A stretch of DNA of 64,000 nt. It comes from Cytospora piceicola (taxonomy: Eukaryota > Ascomycota > Sordariomycetes > Diaporthales > Cytosporaceae). The notes under the pieces are model-generated. The model saw only the letters and a program-made list of their open reading frames with translations. It was not told the DNA's origin and made no database searches. The stretch spans positions 868,001-932,000 of the forward strand of contig JALQBC010000001.1 of NCBI GenBank assembly GCA_023375675.1, written 5' to 3'. A program made the translations under genes and the position numbers. Positions 10,809-22,705 of this stretch are shown one piece after another; the first letter of the stretch is position 1, and each line of letters opens with the position of its first letter.

Positions 10809-12062
10809 CTAGTTTTTGGGTTCGACGACTCAGTCCAACAACAATTCGGAGGATATTTGGTGTCTCGCTTGCCACGCTCACAACTAGTCTCGAAGCAAGT
10901 GTTCGTTGAGGAACCGCGCATCAGGTTGCAAAGAGAGAAGCTTGGGAACCATCTGGCATTTAGAGCGCAGCGCTGACAACAAAGCCTACAGAAAGTCCGA
11001 GCACGATTCAAGGTTGTCGTGCCTGAATCTCGTATTGTTCTATACCATGTATATTGCGCCGCAGCCAAGTAAGTGGTTGCGTCAGCTTATATCAGACGGT
11101 CAGCAAGCAGTGTTGCACCGGCTACACGCAAGCTACGGCTGTCACAGGCGGTGCACCTTACAATATAGTGTGTATCGACGGTTAGGTCCTCACTGGCGAG
11201 CCACGGTCTTCAGGCACGTTGTGAGTGTTGAGTGTCGGGCTATACAGGTGAGCAAAGGGTAAATTTCGGCCAGCTAGCTCGGGCGCGCACAATACGATTG
11301 AACGTGTTCTGTATGCTCACAACTCAACTCGCACCCAGCCGTCCCAGTCCACTCGGACCAACCCCGGCGCCTAAGTACTTATACATATCCTGTGTTCTTC
11401 CCATGCGGGCAAGTAGGTCAACCCGGCTGACTGCCTGCCTGACTGCTAATCTTAAGATTTCTTCTTAGTTCTAACATGCTGCCTAAATGGCTCTGTAAGG
11501 GGGGCGGGCTCTCGGGTGGTGCAAGCTGCGCCACGAAGAAGAGGCCATGTCTATCTGAGTCGCCAAGGCAGAATAGAGACTGTGAAATGGCTTGCCGTCG
11601 AGCCTCACATGTAACAGCACGCAAGGATGGGTAACGGCCATCACCATAATGGAAGGTTTGGGGAAAATGTACCAATGGCCAATCATTTCGATCAGAAAAT
11701 TCACATTTCCGCGTGGTCGAGGCCGCGCGCTTGAGTACGGATATCAACTAGCATTACAGTCATAATCCATACAGTGGAGGTACGTCTAAGGTGAAGTCGG
11801 CTGGCCGGCCGCAGCGCGAGGTTCGCCAGTCCGACATCGGGGCATATACCGCCTACAGTCGGTGACAGGAGGAGAGAGGTGCTTTAGACAGCAGGCATCA
11901 CATCAGGATACTCAAGGTCTGTTCAACGCGCACCGTTCCCACACTCGTGTTCGTCCCGTGGTGTCTAAGGGCCCCGAAGATCCATCATCATGTACCTCCA
12001 AAGGTTTGTATTGAGCTAATCTGCTCAAGAACCCTCGACAAAGTTCGATACTAGTGTCGCCT
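10809..12062. other. Intergenic between two minus-strand genes
   Basis: Contains the promoter of the four-helix membrane protein and the 3' region of NST1. No gene, tRNA or repeat recognised. Confidence 0.55.
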
Positions 12063-15000
12063 CTATCGACCAAACGATGATCCCAATACCGGGCTGCCAA
12101 TATGTCCAGGAGCACCGAAAGCACCCATCGACTGGGGGATCTTGTCCGGGTTCCACCGAATGCTCTTGCTGACGCCCTCGCCGTCGTGTATGTCAAAGTT
12201 TCCGCCGCCGTTAGACATGGTCCCCTCGGTCTCGCAGAGCGCCACGATGTCGTTCTCTGTTAGAGGGCCATCACCCATAGGGTTGAAATCCACGTATGTC
12301 TTCATCGCCTCCTGGACAGAACTGAGCGGGATCAACCCATCCTTGGCGGGTTCTTTGATGGCCAGATCACGGCATACGCTGCAGAGGATCTGACGTATCG
12401 CCATACTCGCAGGTGGGCGCGCCGGAGCAGGCCGGACCATCCCGCTGGGAACACTAAACCCAAGACTTGGACTGGCCGGCCATCCACCGGGGCCTCCGAA
12501 GCCAGGGGGAGCGACGGGCGCTTGGCCAAATGGACTCAATACCGATGGTTGGACGGGGCTGCCCCACATGGAAGCAATTGCTGGATCGGCGAACGGGGCC
12601 GGTGGCGGAAACGCTGGGCCGATTCGAACCGGCGCGACATAGCCTCGTCGTAGACCTGACTGGAAGTCAGGTAATGTAGGAAGGACATCCTCGGAGTCGT
12701 CCAGAAGTGCGCTGCTTCCCAGATGGTTCTGTGTATCGTCCGAGTCTTTTTGCACAGCTCTCGACGGAGATCCTGTTGGAGGTCGCTGTCCTTGTACCAC
12801 AGATGCCGGTCGACCAATTGGCGTGGGCCGACTTATGGGCTGAGCAGCATGTATTGACGGAGAGTCAAACCCACCCGATGGTTGCCGTGAGTGTCCGCTT
12901 GCTGTCGCATCTTTGGATATGGGATTGAATGGTGGCACTTGGTCCGAAACCGACTGACCGAATCCTGGCGGTGGTGCAGGGGCCGGGAAGCCTCGGCCAA
13001 GCATGGGGCTTGTCAATCCCGGCGGCAACATTCCTGGTGGTGGTGGTCTGAAGCCGGGAGCTCCAGGTGCAAACAGAGGGTTTCCGAAACCGGGAGGTGC
13101 CGGATGAAGTCCAGGTGGGTACGGCATGCCGGGTGGGATGTTGAGTGGTGCCGTTTGGCCCGTCGAAGGAAACCTTGCCGTACTTGGCGCAGGTGACATC
13201 GCCTGTGATGGATTCAGAGACTGTTGACTTGCTATACTGCCCCTATTACTCGGTGGGCCGGGTGGTCCCGGGCTGATGCGAGCGGATGTATTGGCGCCGG
13301 GCGACGGGTTTTGACTCGCAGGCCCGGAAGCTGTTGTGATCCCTGGAGCTGTTCCTTGTTGTGAAAGCTGTCGTGGTCGTAATGGCGTGGGTGCCTTGGG
13401 CAAGGCTGGAGTGGCAACTGACGGTTTCGGTGATGGAATTGCCGGTGTTGAGGGGTGTTGAGGCAGCACAGGCAGCGCTGGGTTAGTGGCGTGTTGACTC
13501 GGCCGCTTGGGAAGCGTCATGGTGACAGGTGCCGCAGTTGCTGCGAGAGCCGCTGCTTTCTTGGCAGCGCGTTCCTCCTGCTCTTGCTTCTGATTGGGCT
13601 TCGTCTCGGCCTTGGAGGGTTTGCTCTCGAGCTCTTTTTGGCGCTTCTCGGCATCCTGTTTCTCCTTCAGCTCCTTGACCTCACGTTCCTTCTTCTCACG
13701 CGATTCTTTCTCCTTGAGGCGGGCCTCTTCGCGAGCTTTCTTCTCGCGTTCCTTGGCCTCCTTCGCCTTCCGCTCTTGCTCTACCTGCATTTGCTTCTGG
13801 CGTTGCCTCTCTGCCTCTTTCCTTGCCCGTTCATCCTCCTCGGCTTTCCTTTGAGTCTCCTTCTTCTTGCGCTTCTCCTCAGCTTTTCGCTTGGTTTCCT
13901 CTGCCTTCTGAGCTTCTTCTTGCCGTCGAGCCTCCTCTTCAGCTGCCTTCTCGGCCTCTTTGCGTGATTTCTCTTCGGCCAAGGCTTGCTTCTTCTGGGC
14001 TGCCTTCTCTTTCTTCTTCTGGGCCTCTTTCGCCTTCTTCTCTTTTCGGGCCTCTTCCTTGCGTAGCTCCTCTTCCTCTTCCTCCATGAGCTTGGCTTGC
14101 CGTTCTCTTGCCACTTTTTCGCGATATGCTTGCAATACTCTTTGCTCGAACATCCTCGCGGCAAATATCTGAAACATTCGACGGCCTTCCTCCATGCGTT
14201 GCTCCTCGGTCATCGTGTCCTGTGGAAGATTAGAAATTCAGTAAAGCAAAGGGTTTGATTCCTAACCAGCCACCGAGCACGTACATCGTCTTCTTCCTCG
14301 TACTCGTCATCCTCCTGGGAATCATAGTCTTCGTCTTCATCATCGTCATATTCCTCCTCGTCGGGTGGAGGAGGAGGAGGATGATCGTGACTCGGAAGAT
14401 TACCGTTGACGCCATGACTGTAGCCCCGAGAGTACTGGTCCTGAGCATAGTCACCCTCACGAGCCATACGTCGTTCAGCAAGCTGTTCCATCATCTCGAT
14501 AAACTTCTTGCCGTCGTTCTTGAGCAAATCGTCGGCTACTGTTAGTATGCCACCTAAAACACGTTCCAGTTACCATCTGCAAATGTAATTTTCGCCCGCA
14601 TGTAGAACTGAGGGGTGATGCCATACCCTGAACGGTGAGACTGCTGCCGAAGTTGAAGAATTCAGAAGCGTAGTCGCGGTGAACCTCCTCTTCGGGCTCC
14701 TCGTCGCTGTATTCGTCGTCGAGCTCGTCTTCGCTGTACGCTTCGTCGTCGAGTTCCTCCTCCTCGTCATCGCCGACGTGTTCCACTATTCGGCCCCGTG
14801 ATGGTTGATGCCCCGCATAGCTCGGAAACCTGTTGCCATGGTGAAAGCCAAAGTGCCTGGAAGCCCCCATCATTGGTGGATGGCCATCCTGTTGTGGGTG
14901 ATTTGCGAAGTGTTTGAGTTCCTCGTAGTAGGCATCATACAGCCCCTCCAATTCCTCTTCTATCGCGTGTCGCTTCCTTCCACATACAGAACAGCTGCAG

Positions 15001-15746
15001 GTATGTTTCTGCTGCTCCTTCATCTTCTTGAGGACGGCCTCCTTCTCCACCTTGACAAGGGATTTGCGCTCATCCTCGCCCAAACCGAGCCAAAACTCCT
15101 TGATTCTCTCCCGCTCTTCCTGAGAACTGGTGTTCCAGATTCGCTCTCTCGAGATTCCGGAGCCGTGTGCCAAGCCCGGCTGGGGCATCGTAGGGATTTC
15201 CGGCGTAGGCAAGTCACCTGCCGCTGCGCTGCCCTTCTTTTTCTTCTTCTTTGACTTCTTAGTCTTCCCCGCAGTCGCAGAGGCATGGCCGTTCGCTCGG
15301 GCATGGTCGTGCTGAAGCTGGCTGTCAAATTGGTCATCCTCATCTTCACTGTCCTCCGGGTCAGGATCCTGATTTGGGTCGTGGCCTGCGGACGAGACAG
15401 AGTTGGATGCGCCATTATCACTGGGAGCGATCAGAGCAGCCTCGGCGGCAGCCTTAGCGGCAGCCTTCTCGCGTCGCTTCTGTTTCTTTCGGTTGACGGG
15501 TGCTGCGGCCGGCGCGGGTCCATTGTACATAGCGTTTGCAGTTTCGGCCGGATGAGGTTTTGCGCCGGACGCAGCGGATGGTGTCGGAGAGGGTTGGGCG
15601 GAATCGGGAGCGGAGGTGGTATCGGGGAGTGTGATGAACTTGGATCCGTCCCTGTTTCTGTATTTGGCGCCCTTGGCTGTTGGGGACACTGGGGGTTGAG
15701 GCTGCGCTGGGGGCGCCGGCTGGTTTCGAGTTCCCTTCGACTTCAT
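12063..15746 (-). CDS. NST1: Stress response protein NST1
   Basis: Three exons, complement(12063..14219, 14285..14553, 14627..15746), 1181 residues, the usual size for filamentous-fungal NST1. Introns of 73 and 65 nt have GTATGG/TTTTAG and GTACGT/CACAG sites. The joined text [20 protein letters not shown] and [20 protein letters not shown] matches the conserved NST1 core, including [13 protein letters not shown] and [14 protein letters not shown]. The order is: Pro/Ala-rich N-terminus, a basic [10 protein letters not shown] patch, a C-x2-C segment ([11 protein letters not shown]), acidic tracts, a long charged coiled coil of Glu/Lys/Ala/Arg (residues ~485-680), then a Pro/Gly-rich disordered tail. 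In yeast, NST1 loss affects salt tolerance; it is a cytoplasmic negative factor in the salt response. Its molecular activity is not defined. Confidence 0.93.
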
Positions 15747-17181
15747 GTTGACACTTTCTCTTCTACCAAGGGGCGAGTACCGTGGCGGTCATAGAGGGGT
15801 AATCGGCGACAGCTCGTCTCGTCTCGTCGGGTCGTCAAGGCCCAGGTTGCTAGAGGTTTAACCGCAACCTATTCAGTGGTTGAGCCAGGTCAGTAAGATG
15901 CGCAATATCCAAGGCTGAACTGGGCTGAGCTTGGTCATTGGCTGCGCGATGTGTCCCACTTGGGCCCTAGCTTAGGCTGACAATCAAAGGGACCCTGGTG
16001 GTTTGCGATGCCGACTGGGAGCTCAGATACAAGGCAACAAGGGCCGATAGCATGTGATATATGCCTAGCAATACGGACGAAGCAATAAAGAAGGCAAATG
16101 CAGGTGTGGATGTGGGTGTGGGCGGTACTCAAAGCGAAGCATCGTGGAGTTTGATTGAAGCTGATTGATCGCAGGAGGGGCTACCAAATGTCAACGCCTT
16201 TCTTACCTGACAGCGTCTGCAAGGCTAGCTGGAGCTTGCCCAACGAAAAGAATTCGACTCAGCCGCGAAGAGAAAGAAATGTTGGCCCAACAGAGACTGC
16301 AAAGGACTGCGATGCGGCAAAGGAATGGTGATGATGCTGCCCCCAAAAGCTTGCTGTCTTCGTCAAACGGGAAAGGGAAGCAAAGGAGCGTCGTGACACT
16401 GGCGAGTGCAATCACTTTTCCTATCGGTAATAGGAAGGCGCGGGCCAAAGGTCTCCGTCAAGTTCCGCCTGACTGTGCTAAGGCGGGGGAGGTACGAGAT
16501 GAAGACTTGCTGCGTAGATAAGCCAATGAGAACCCTTCCATGTGACCTGTGGGGCCCCACCCTCGCGCTCTTTCCCATACGACGTCGTCAAACCATTCTT
16601 GCTTGACCTTTCTGGCTGCTAGGCAGTCAGCCAGTGCTGGGCAGGTAACAGCTGATCCTGAACATGGAGGCCAGAATGAACCCGAAACCCCTTTGCCACA
16701 TAGTGTGGGGTTTCCCTCGTGTTTTACCCCCATTGCCATTCTCAACATCGAATTTCTTGCATTTCCCATCCTGCAGCATTAGCAATCCGCGAGTTGAATG
16801 GCTTTTGCCGTTGCGTGGTATTGACCACACCTCACTTTCCACCGTTCACTTTCGAAGACCTCGATAGAGAAGGCGACAACTCTTGTGGATCCCACGACCT
16901 CCCAAGAGAGGTCTGCAACCGTCGACGGCGACATTCATTATGATGTGTTATCAGGATGCGTCGACACACAGAATATTTTGTGGTAGTGGTGGTGTTGGAA
17001 GCGTTCCAGATTGACGACAACTTACTTTTTCCTACTTTACATTTTGTTCCAGACATACGGGATGTCAATCTCACAATTTGAGCTTATGAGTTGCAACACA
17101 ACAGACTGAAGACGAGATACACCCGATCGGTTATCGGGTCACATGGATTACATTATATCTGCTACATAAGGGTCCTTCACA
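15747..17181. other. Intergenic, NST1 promoter side
   Basis: Holds the upstream region of NST1 and the 3' region of the beta-propeller gene. Several open frames of 60-118 codons occur on both strands, but none has gene-like composition or splice partners. Confidence 0.5.
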
Positions 17182-18240
17182 CTAACAACCCTTGTGCCCA
17201 ACGGTAATGGCCACCACCTGTCCTCCAACGGTGATATCGCCATTCAAAGGTGCGAAGAGCCCACCGGCGGTCGTCACATACAGCACGTTTGTATCATTAC
17301 TGCGCCTTCCAAACCTGGCAGCCGTGGGCTCCACAATAGCTGTCGAGTTCAAGTTGCCAGCCACCTGTGAAATCGTGCCGGTCGATACATCGATCTTCTC
17401 GACCGTGTTTGCTCCTCCTGTGACCACGAACACGTTTCCGTCACTGTCGAAGGTGAAGTCATCCCATTGGTCGAGGGGCGAGGTGATGGTCGCCACCGTC
17501 TCGAACTCACCCGCTGGCGTGCCGTCGGCGACGTTGAGGGGCACGCGGTAGAGGTTTCCCTGACCCAGATTGGTGAAGTACATCATGTCGTCGACGATCT
17601 TGATTCCATCTGTTGCGGCAGTGCCAAAACCGTACACGGCGGCGGGGGCGGTGTAGGTGTTGTTGATGGTCAGGGCATAGTCTCCGGTCTCGATGTCGAC
17701 GGAGTATACCAGGCCGGTGTTGAAGTCACCAACGATGAGGAGCTGGTTGTCGTCGCTCGAGAGGAGGTCCATGCCGTTGGGGAGCTGTGCTGCCGGTATA
17801 TCGGCGATCTTGCTCACTGTCGGGGGGTTGGCGGCGACGGAGGCGTTGGAGGTGATGTCAGCGCCGGCAAGGTCAACGCTCCAGACGGACCACGAGCCGA
17901 CTACACCCTGGCCGGTGGAGAGCGACACGTTTCCAGCGAGGATGGCGAAGACATCGGGCTGGTACTCGACGATCCCGGCGACGCCCTGCGCCTCCGCGAA
18001 CTCGTGAACCAGAATGGCCTGTCCAGGCTTTACGGGGTCGACGAGCCAGACCTGAGGTGAGGTGAGAACATCGACGAGGAGCTGACCGTTGGATCGGACC
18101 GCGAGGTTTTCGACGAAGGTGTTTTCGGGGAACTGGTATACTGTTCGGACCGAGTTGCTGGCCCGTGTGACATGCCTGGCCGGGTTGGCTGCAGTGAAGC
18201 CCGCAGCCGAGACGATGAGGGTGACCAAGCTGAGCAGCAT
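17182..18240 (-). CDS. Secreted six-bladed beta-propeller (SMP-30/gluconolactonase-like) protein
   Basis: Intronless, 352 residues. The signal peptide is residues 1-19 (MLLSLVTLIVSAAGFTAAN). The rest is a string of repeated beta-strand blocks ending in D-x-D or aliphatic-Val turns: ENLAVRSNGQLLVDVL, VAGIVEYQPDVFAILAG, PNGMDLLSSDDNQLLIVGD, WDDFTFDSDGNVFVVTGG. This fits the SMP-30/TolB-like propeller fold. Several N-x-S/T sites (NVS, NAS, NNT, NST, NDT) fit secretion. Fungal members of this group are often annotated as secreted lactonase-like or hypothetical proteins; the substrate is unknown. An upstream TATA-like sequence is listed separately. It stands alone among its neighbours. Confidence 0.85.
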   Translation of the reverse strand: MLLSLVTLIVSAAGFTAANPARHVTRASNSVRTVYQFPENTFVENLAVRSNGQLLVDVLTSPQVWLVDPVKPGQAILVHEFAEAQGVAGIVEYQPDVFAILAGNVSLSTGQGVVGSWSVWSVDLAGADITSNASVAANPPTVSKIADIPAAQLPNGMDLLSSDDNQLLIVGDFNTGLVYSVDIETGDYALTINNTYTAPAAVYGFGTAATDGIKIVDDMMYFTNLGQGNLYRVPLNVADGTPAGEFETVATITSPLDQWDDFTFDSDGNVFVVTGGANTVEKIDVSTGTISQVAGNLNSTAIVEPTAARFGRRSNDTNVLYVTTAGGLFAPLNGDITVGGQVVAITVGHKGC

Positions 18241-18403
18241 GGTGATTGATTTGGCGGAAGGAATTGCGACCCAGTGAGTGACCTAGAAGTTCTGACGGGC
18301 GCTAGAGGACGAAGAGAAGCTGCTAAGCGAATGTATGGGAGCGATGATGGGATAGTCACGGGATTACTTCCAGTGTTGACCAAGGCATATATACATACCT
18401 AGG

Positions 18404-18413
18404 GTATATATAA
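18404..18413 (-). promoter_or_regulatory. TATA-like element upstream of the beta-propeller gene
   Basis: On the minus strand the run TTATATATAC lies about 165-175 bp before the ATG at 18240, at a plausible TATA-box distance if the leader is about 100-140 nt. Confidence 0.35.
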
Positions 18414-19252
18414 TATTTACCAACGCAGTTCCCCTTTCTACTGGGAACACATCTGCTGGGGTAATTAACGTTATTTCGGAGCCGCACCACATGTGCAGTG
18501 TTCGCAAGAATGACCCGCGAAACTTGGATTTCTGCCTCCCAGCTATACCCGATTTAGATGGAGATTGAAAACCTGAGATGGGACTCCCCCGCGACAACCT
18601 TCGGCAACATCTCCTACAACTCCTCGGGGCTAGCAGGCTGAGATTCGTCAGCTAGGACAACCGCACTGGATTTCAGCGGAGCAGGCACCCTCCAGCGATT
18701 GCTTTCATGCGGCATCTATTCTGGCGGGAGTATTGTAGCAGAGGGCACGGGAGCAATGCGTGCGAGTGAGGGCACCGTTGAGGGGATTTAGGGGGCCCCA
18801 CGACTGTTGCGTGCCAGTATTCCCTTCCACCGCCTAGACCTGGCGTGATCAGGGGACGAACGAAACAGCGAGCTCGCTTAGGAGTACGGTGGTGTTTTTT
18901 GTTTTTTGCCGCCGCGATGGATATCTTGACAAGGTCTGCTGAGGTTACAGCCGTGACCAAACCCGCTCCACCACAACTCCACCGCGTAGCCAGAACAATC
19001 CTTCATTGGGAGGAACGGCGCACCGGGTGGACACTGGGGCGAGGGCCCCTGGCGTTATCGATATATTGCTCCCGAGGTCCAGCGGGAATTGCTTGGAAGT
19101 AAAAGCCGGTGCCCACTTCTAAGGTCTGGATTCGAAATTGCAGACATGTATCACCCTGGCGAAAAGGGAATTGTATTTTTGTTGATGGACCGGTGGTGCA
19201 AGCGAGGGGGAGATGGAGAAGAAATAGGAGTGTCGTAGGCACGATAGTGTAT

Positions 19253-19294
19253 ACATAGTATACATACATACATAGATACATAGGTACATACATA
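19253..19294. repeat. TACA/TACATA microsatellite
   Basis: An impure run of TACATA and TACA units between genes. Confidence 0.7.
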
Positions 19295-20137
19295 CGAGGT
19301 CACGGGATACGGGACGCCGTGGTTTTGTTTCTCATGCACAATGCACGTGTGTAAATGTCACGCATGGGATGTGCTATGTATGCCCAGACCGGAGAATTAA
19401 TGGGTGCCGTGTGTGTGTACAGTAGTGCAAGATCCGTACATTTAGGCTGAGAAGCTTACTTACTTTAAGTTCGGCACGATCAACGGCCGCACTGACTGGG
19501 CGCTGGCAATCGGTGATGTGAGGCTTGCCGAATCCTACTAGTATTCCCAGTTTAACTGGGGAAATCCATGATTGCGGGAGTCAGTGCCTCGTCTCTAAAG
19601 GGTGTTCCTGGCTTCCACGAATCTAGAACGTACAACATACTTGATCACTCAGTAACTTGTCAGCTCTATATGCCGCGCTAGGCGTCAACTACTTGTTTAT
19701 ACCATCGGGACGCTTCTTTCCGGTTTAGATATTTCACAATTGCATGCTCTAGAGCCAAGTGTGCCCCTGGCTAGCAGCCACTCATTCAAGTGATGACCTC
19801 AGCTAGGTACGAATCGTAGCCCAGAGGTGGTTCTCAGCAAAAAGGAAACCAAAAAAAAAACCAAGTCTCGTACTCCGGTAGATTGTGTTTCAGGTGAACA
19901 GTCCACACCTTTCCTCCTGGGAGAGAGCCGAGGGCTTTGTCGGATAAACATTTACCGGAGTCTCGAAGCGAGGGAGCTCACGATATCCAGTAGTGGCACT
20001 ACTTGGGTGTTTGAGGCCAGCTTCAGGATACGAACGACCACATTAGATGTTTCCAAGATCCTCCAGGGTTAGATACCGGGACAGCGCAACAACTACCCAC
20101 TCACTCCCCCCCTCCCCCCACATTATCACAAGCATAA

Positions 20138-20175
20138 CATGGCTCCCTTTCATGGCTTCCTTTCATGGCTCCCTT
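20138..20175. repeat. 13-bp tandem repeat, three copies
   Basis: The unit CATGGCTCCCTTT occurs three times in a row: 20138-20150, 20151-20163 (one C to T change) and 20164-20175 (last base cut). It is intergenic. Confidence 0.8.
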
Positions 20176-21781
20176 CCCGAAGTTGAAAAGGGGTCCTGCA
20201 GTTTGCCGAGGGCAGCCCTCATCGACAACATCGACACCAACAAAACATCACACTGGGTTGACAATGTCCCCCATGCTGATAAAGACGCAAAAGATAAGGA
20301 CTCTCAAGGCTTACGTACGCGCGCAGCTGAGGCGAACATGAAACATATCGGCATGTCGTACACTCCTTAGCCGGCGGGCGCCTTCGGTGCCGATCCCCCT
20401 GATCGACGAACTGCTCCGGCGGCGGCGGGTTCACCAAAGACAATGCGATGCCCAAGGCGCACTTAATACCGCGGGCACGCAGGCCAGGACGGGGCGGCCT
20501 GTTATGATAGACGGTCCTCTTCAACGAATTCGGTACCCGACATGATATGACGATGGTCGCCCTGCGAGTCATCGGGCCTCTGTGCCGTGGGACATACCTA
20601 CATGCTTTTCCAATTGCTCACCCACCGGTGTCGAGCAGACAGGCCGTCGTCTTCCCAAGGATTGTTGTCTGTCGGTCATCTCGTGTTACTCATTTGTTGT
20701 CTTCTATTCTTGGATACATCATTCCCGGTTCGAGGTGCCTCCTTTGGTAAGACTCGTCGGACGACAAATCACCCTGCATAGTAATTACGATTCCGTACCT
20801 TGCCTAGGGCACCACCCGCCGTCAAAACCCCGGACATTGCGCCAGACGACCGGATGCCAAGGTCGTCGAGTGTCTGGTGCAGCGGCAGGGCGGGTGGGCA
20901 GACATGCTGGAAGCTCGTGTCGTGACTCGTGATGGTTGATCCCTGGGCCGTTTCCTTCGGGCCTGCACAGCCTCACTGCAAGTGCGCTCACGGCTCCCGG
21001 GCGGTATGGTGCGCACTGGTAGTAGTAATAGCAGCGGCTGCCATGCTGTCAGGTAGTAGCTCATTGCTCCTCGTGATCTCACCAATGGGAAACCCCAGGT
21101 GGTTGTTCAAGAAGGCGGTGCTCGCGAGTTGGTTCAACATGGAGTGATCGTTGCTGTTGCTGATGCGGCTGCTGATAATGATGACTGGCTTGCACACCCA
21201 GGCTCCGGGCCGATATGGCGGTATGGCGGTAGGACGATATGCGGTACCTAGGCAGTATTGTAATACTGTGGTGCGCGCGCCTGGTTATACGCTGGGTCTT
21301 GTTGGTAGTAAATGTGTACAAGGCCGTCGACTGATCTCTTCAGCGATGCGGCGATGCAGCGATGCAGCGATGAGGCCGTTAGGTGGCTGGACATATCTGC
21401 TGTTTCGGTTCAAGTTCGGGACGTACGTACAGTGAGTAGTACACAGACATGAGAAAATGTACTCTCGATACCGCCTCGATCGCATCTAAAGTAGAATTCT
21501 AAACTAGACTTCATGCAGCTTGTCAATAGTAATATGTTGTCTCCAGGAAGGGTGTCGTCACGACAGACGGCGGTCAGCGACGAATACGTACTCACTTACG
21601 CAGGAGTCGTCAAAAATATATAAATAAGTTAGATAGACACTTCAGCAGCCTCCATGGGGATACATATCAAACAACACATGTCGTCACGAATTAACCCCCT
21701 CAAAACGCCCTCAAACCCCCCAGCGCTCTAAATTGATTCCTCCACTCGACATCTACAAAAGAGTACCCTGCACTTCCCAAC

Positions 21782-21870
21782 CCAAGCAACCAAGAAAAGA
21801 AAAAGGAAAGAAAAAGAAGAAGAAAAAAAGGAACAAAAAACGAAGAAAAAAAAAAGAATAAGATAAATGA
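21782..21870 (+). repeat. Purine-only low-complexity tract
   Basis: Nearly ninety bases almost entirely of A and G (AAGAAAAGAAAAAGGAAAG and variants) on the plus strand, about 0.9 kb upstream of the rho2 ATG. Such tracts exclude nucleosomes or form triplexes in some systems; no role is shown here. Confidence 0.7.
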
Positions 21871-22705
21871 GAACTGGTCAGAGAGAGATCAAGAGAAACA
21901 AAGTCTGACCGAGAGGACCCGACTCACCTCGACTACGCAAGTAGTATCCACTGACCACTGATCACTGACTGACCCCCGTTGATTGGAGGCGGCCCAGCAG
22001 TGCCGGACTCATGCCCAATCGAGAGGGCCAAGGCCACAGTGGGCGAAAGGTTACAGTGGGTGACAGTGGGCTCACAGGAGATCTGCGTTGTCTTTTCCCC
22101 TTACAAAATTGGCTTTTTGACTTCGCCAAACACTAAAAGACAGAATATACTAAGTACATAGGACATCTCAGTCCGAAACGTCTATCCCCCGGCTGTGCTT
22201 CTCTCCCGTCTTTATCTCTACTAGTTCTACTATACACGCTTGCACTTGCATTTGCATTTGCCATTCAATTTTACTTTACTTACTCATTCTTGACAATCGT
22301 TCAGAGTCATAATTTGCCCTTCGACATACTCAAACTCTCTCAAACTCTCTCTCTGCAGTCGTTTCCAATAAAGGAAGAGAGAGAAAAAGGAGGAGGAGCA
22401 GCAGCGATTACGTCCGAATCATTTATCTATCACTACCTACCATTACCACTCAAACAACTACTACTACTACCACCACCACTACAACCACATCAGTCCAGAG
22501 AAAGCGGCTCATCCGGCACCGACGAAACAAACGAAACGCCCACCCCCAGCATCCCGTCTCCCACCGCCCGATAACGAATTTCACGAAACCCTCCCCCCGA
22601 CCCGACTTATCTTGCGACGACCCTTCTCACACACAACACACAATCCGAGAGGAACCAAAGGAGCCAATTTGACGGTGAAGAGGGCCGTGATCCTTGCCCC
22701 CCACG

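Larger units (their letters stand above)
18241..22705. other. 4.5 kb without genes, divergent promoter region
   Basis: Separates the beta-propeller gene (-) from rho2 (+). It contains short repeats (listed), a purine-rich strand near 21.8 kb and the leader of rho2. From about 22200 on, the sequence becomes pyrimidine-rich with CTCTCT and CTACTA runs, typical of a fungal transcription start and leader. No coding frame with gene-like composition was found. Confidence 0.5.

Noticed and set aside
1..12000. A secondary-metabolite cluster around the ToxD-like reductase
   Set aside because: No polyketide synthase, peptide synthetase, P450 or transporter gene is near it.
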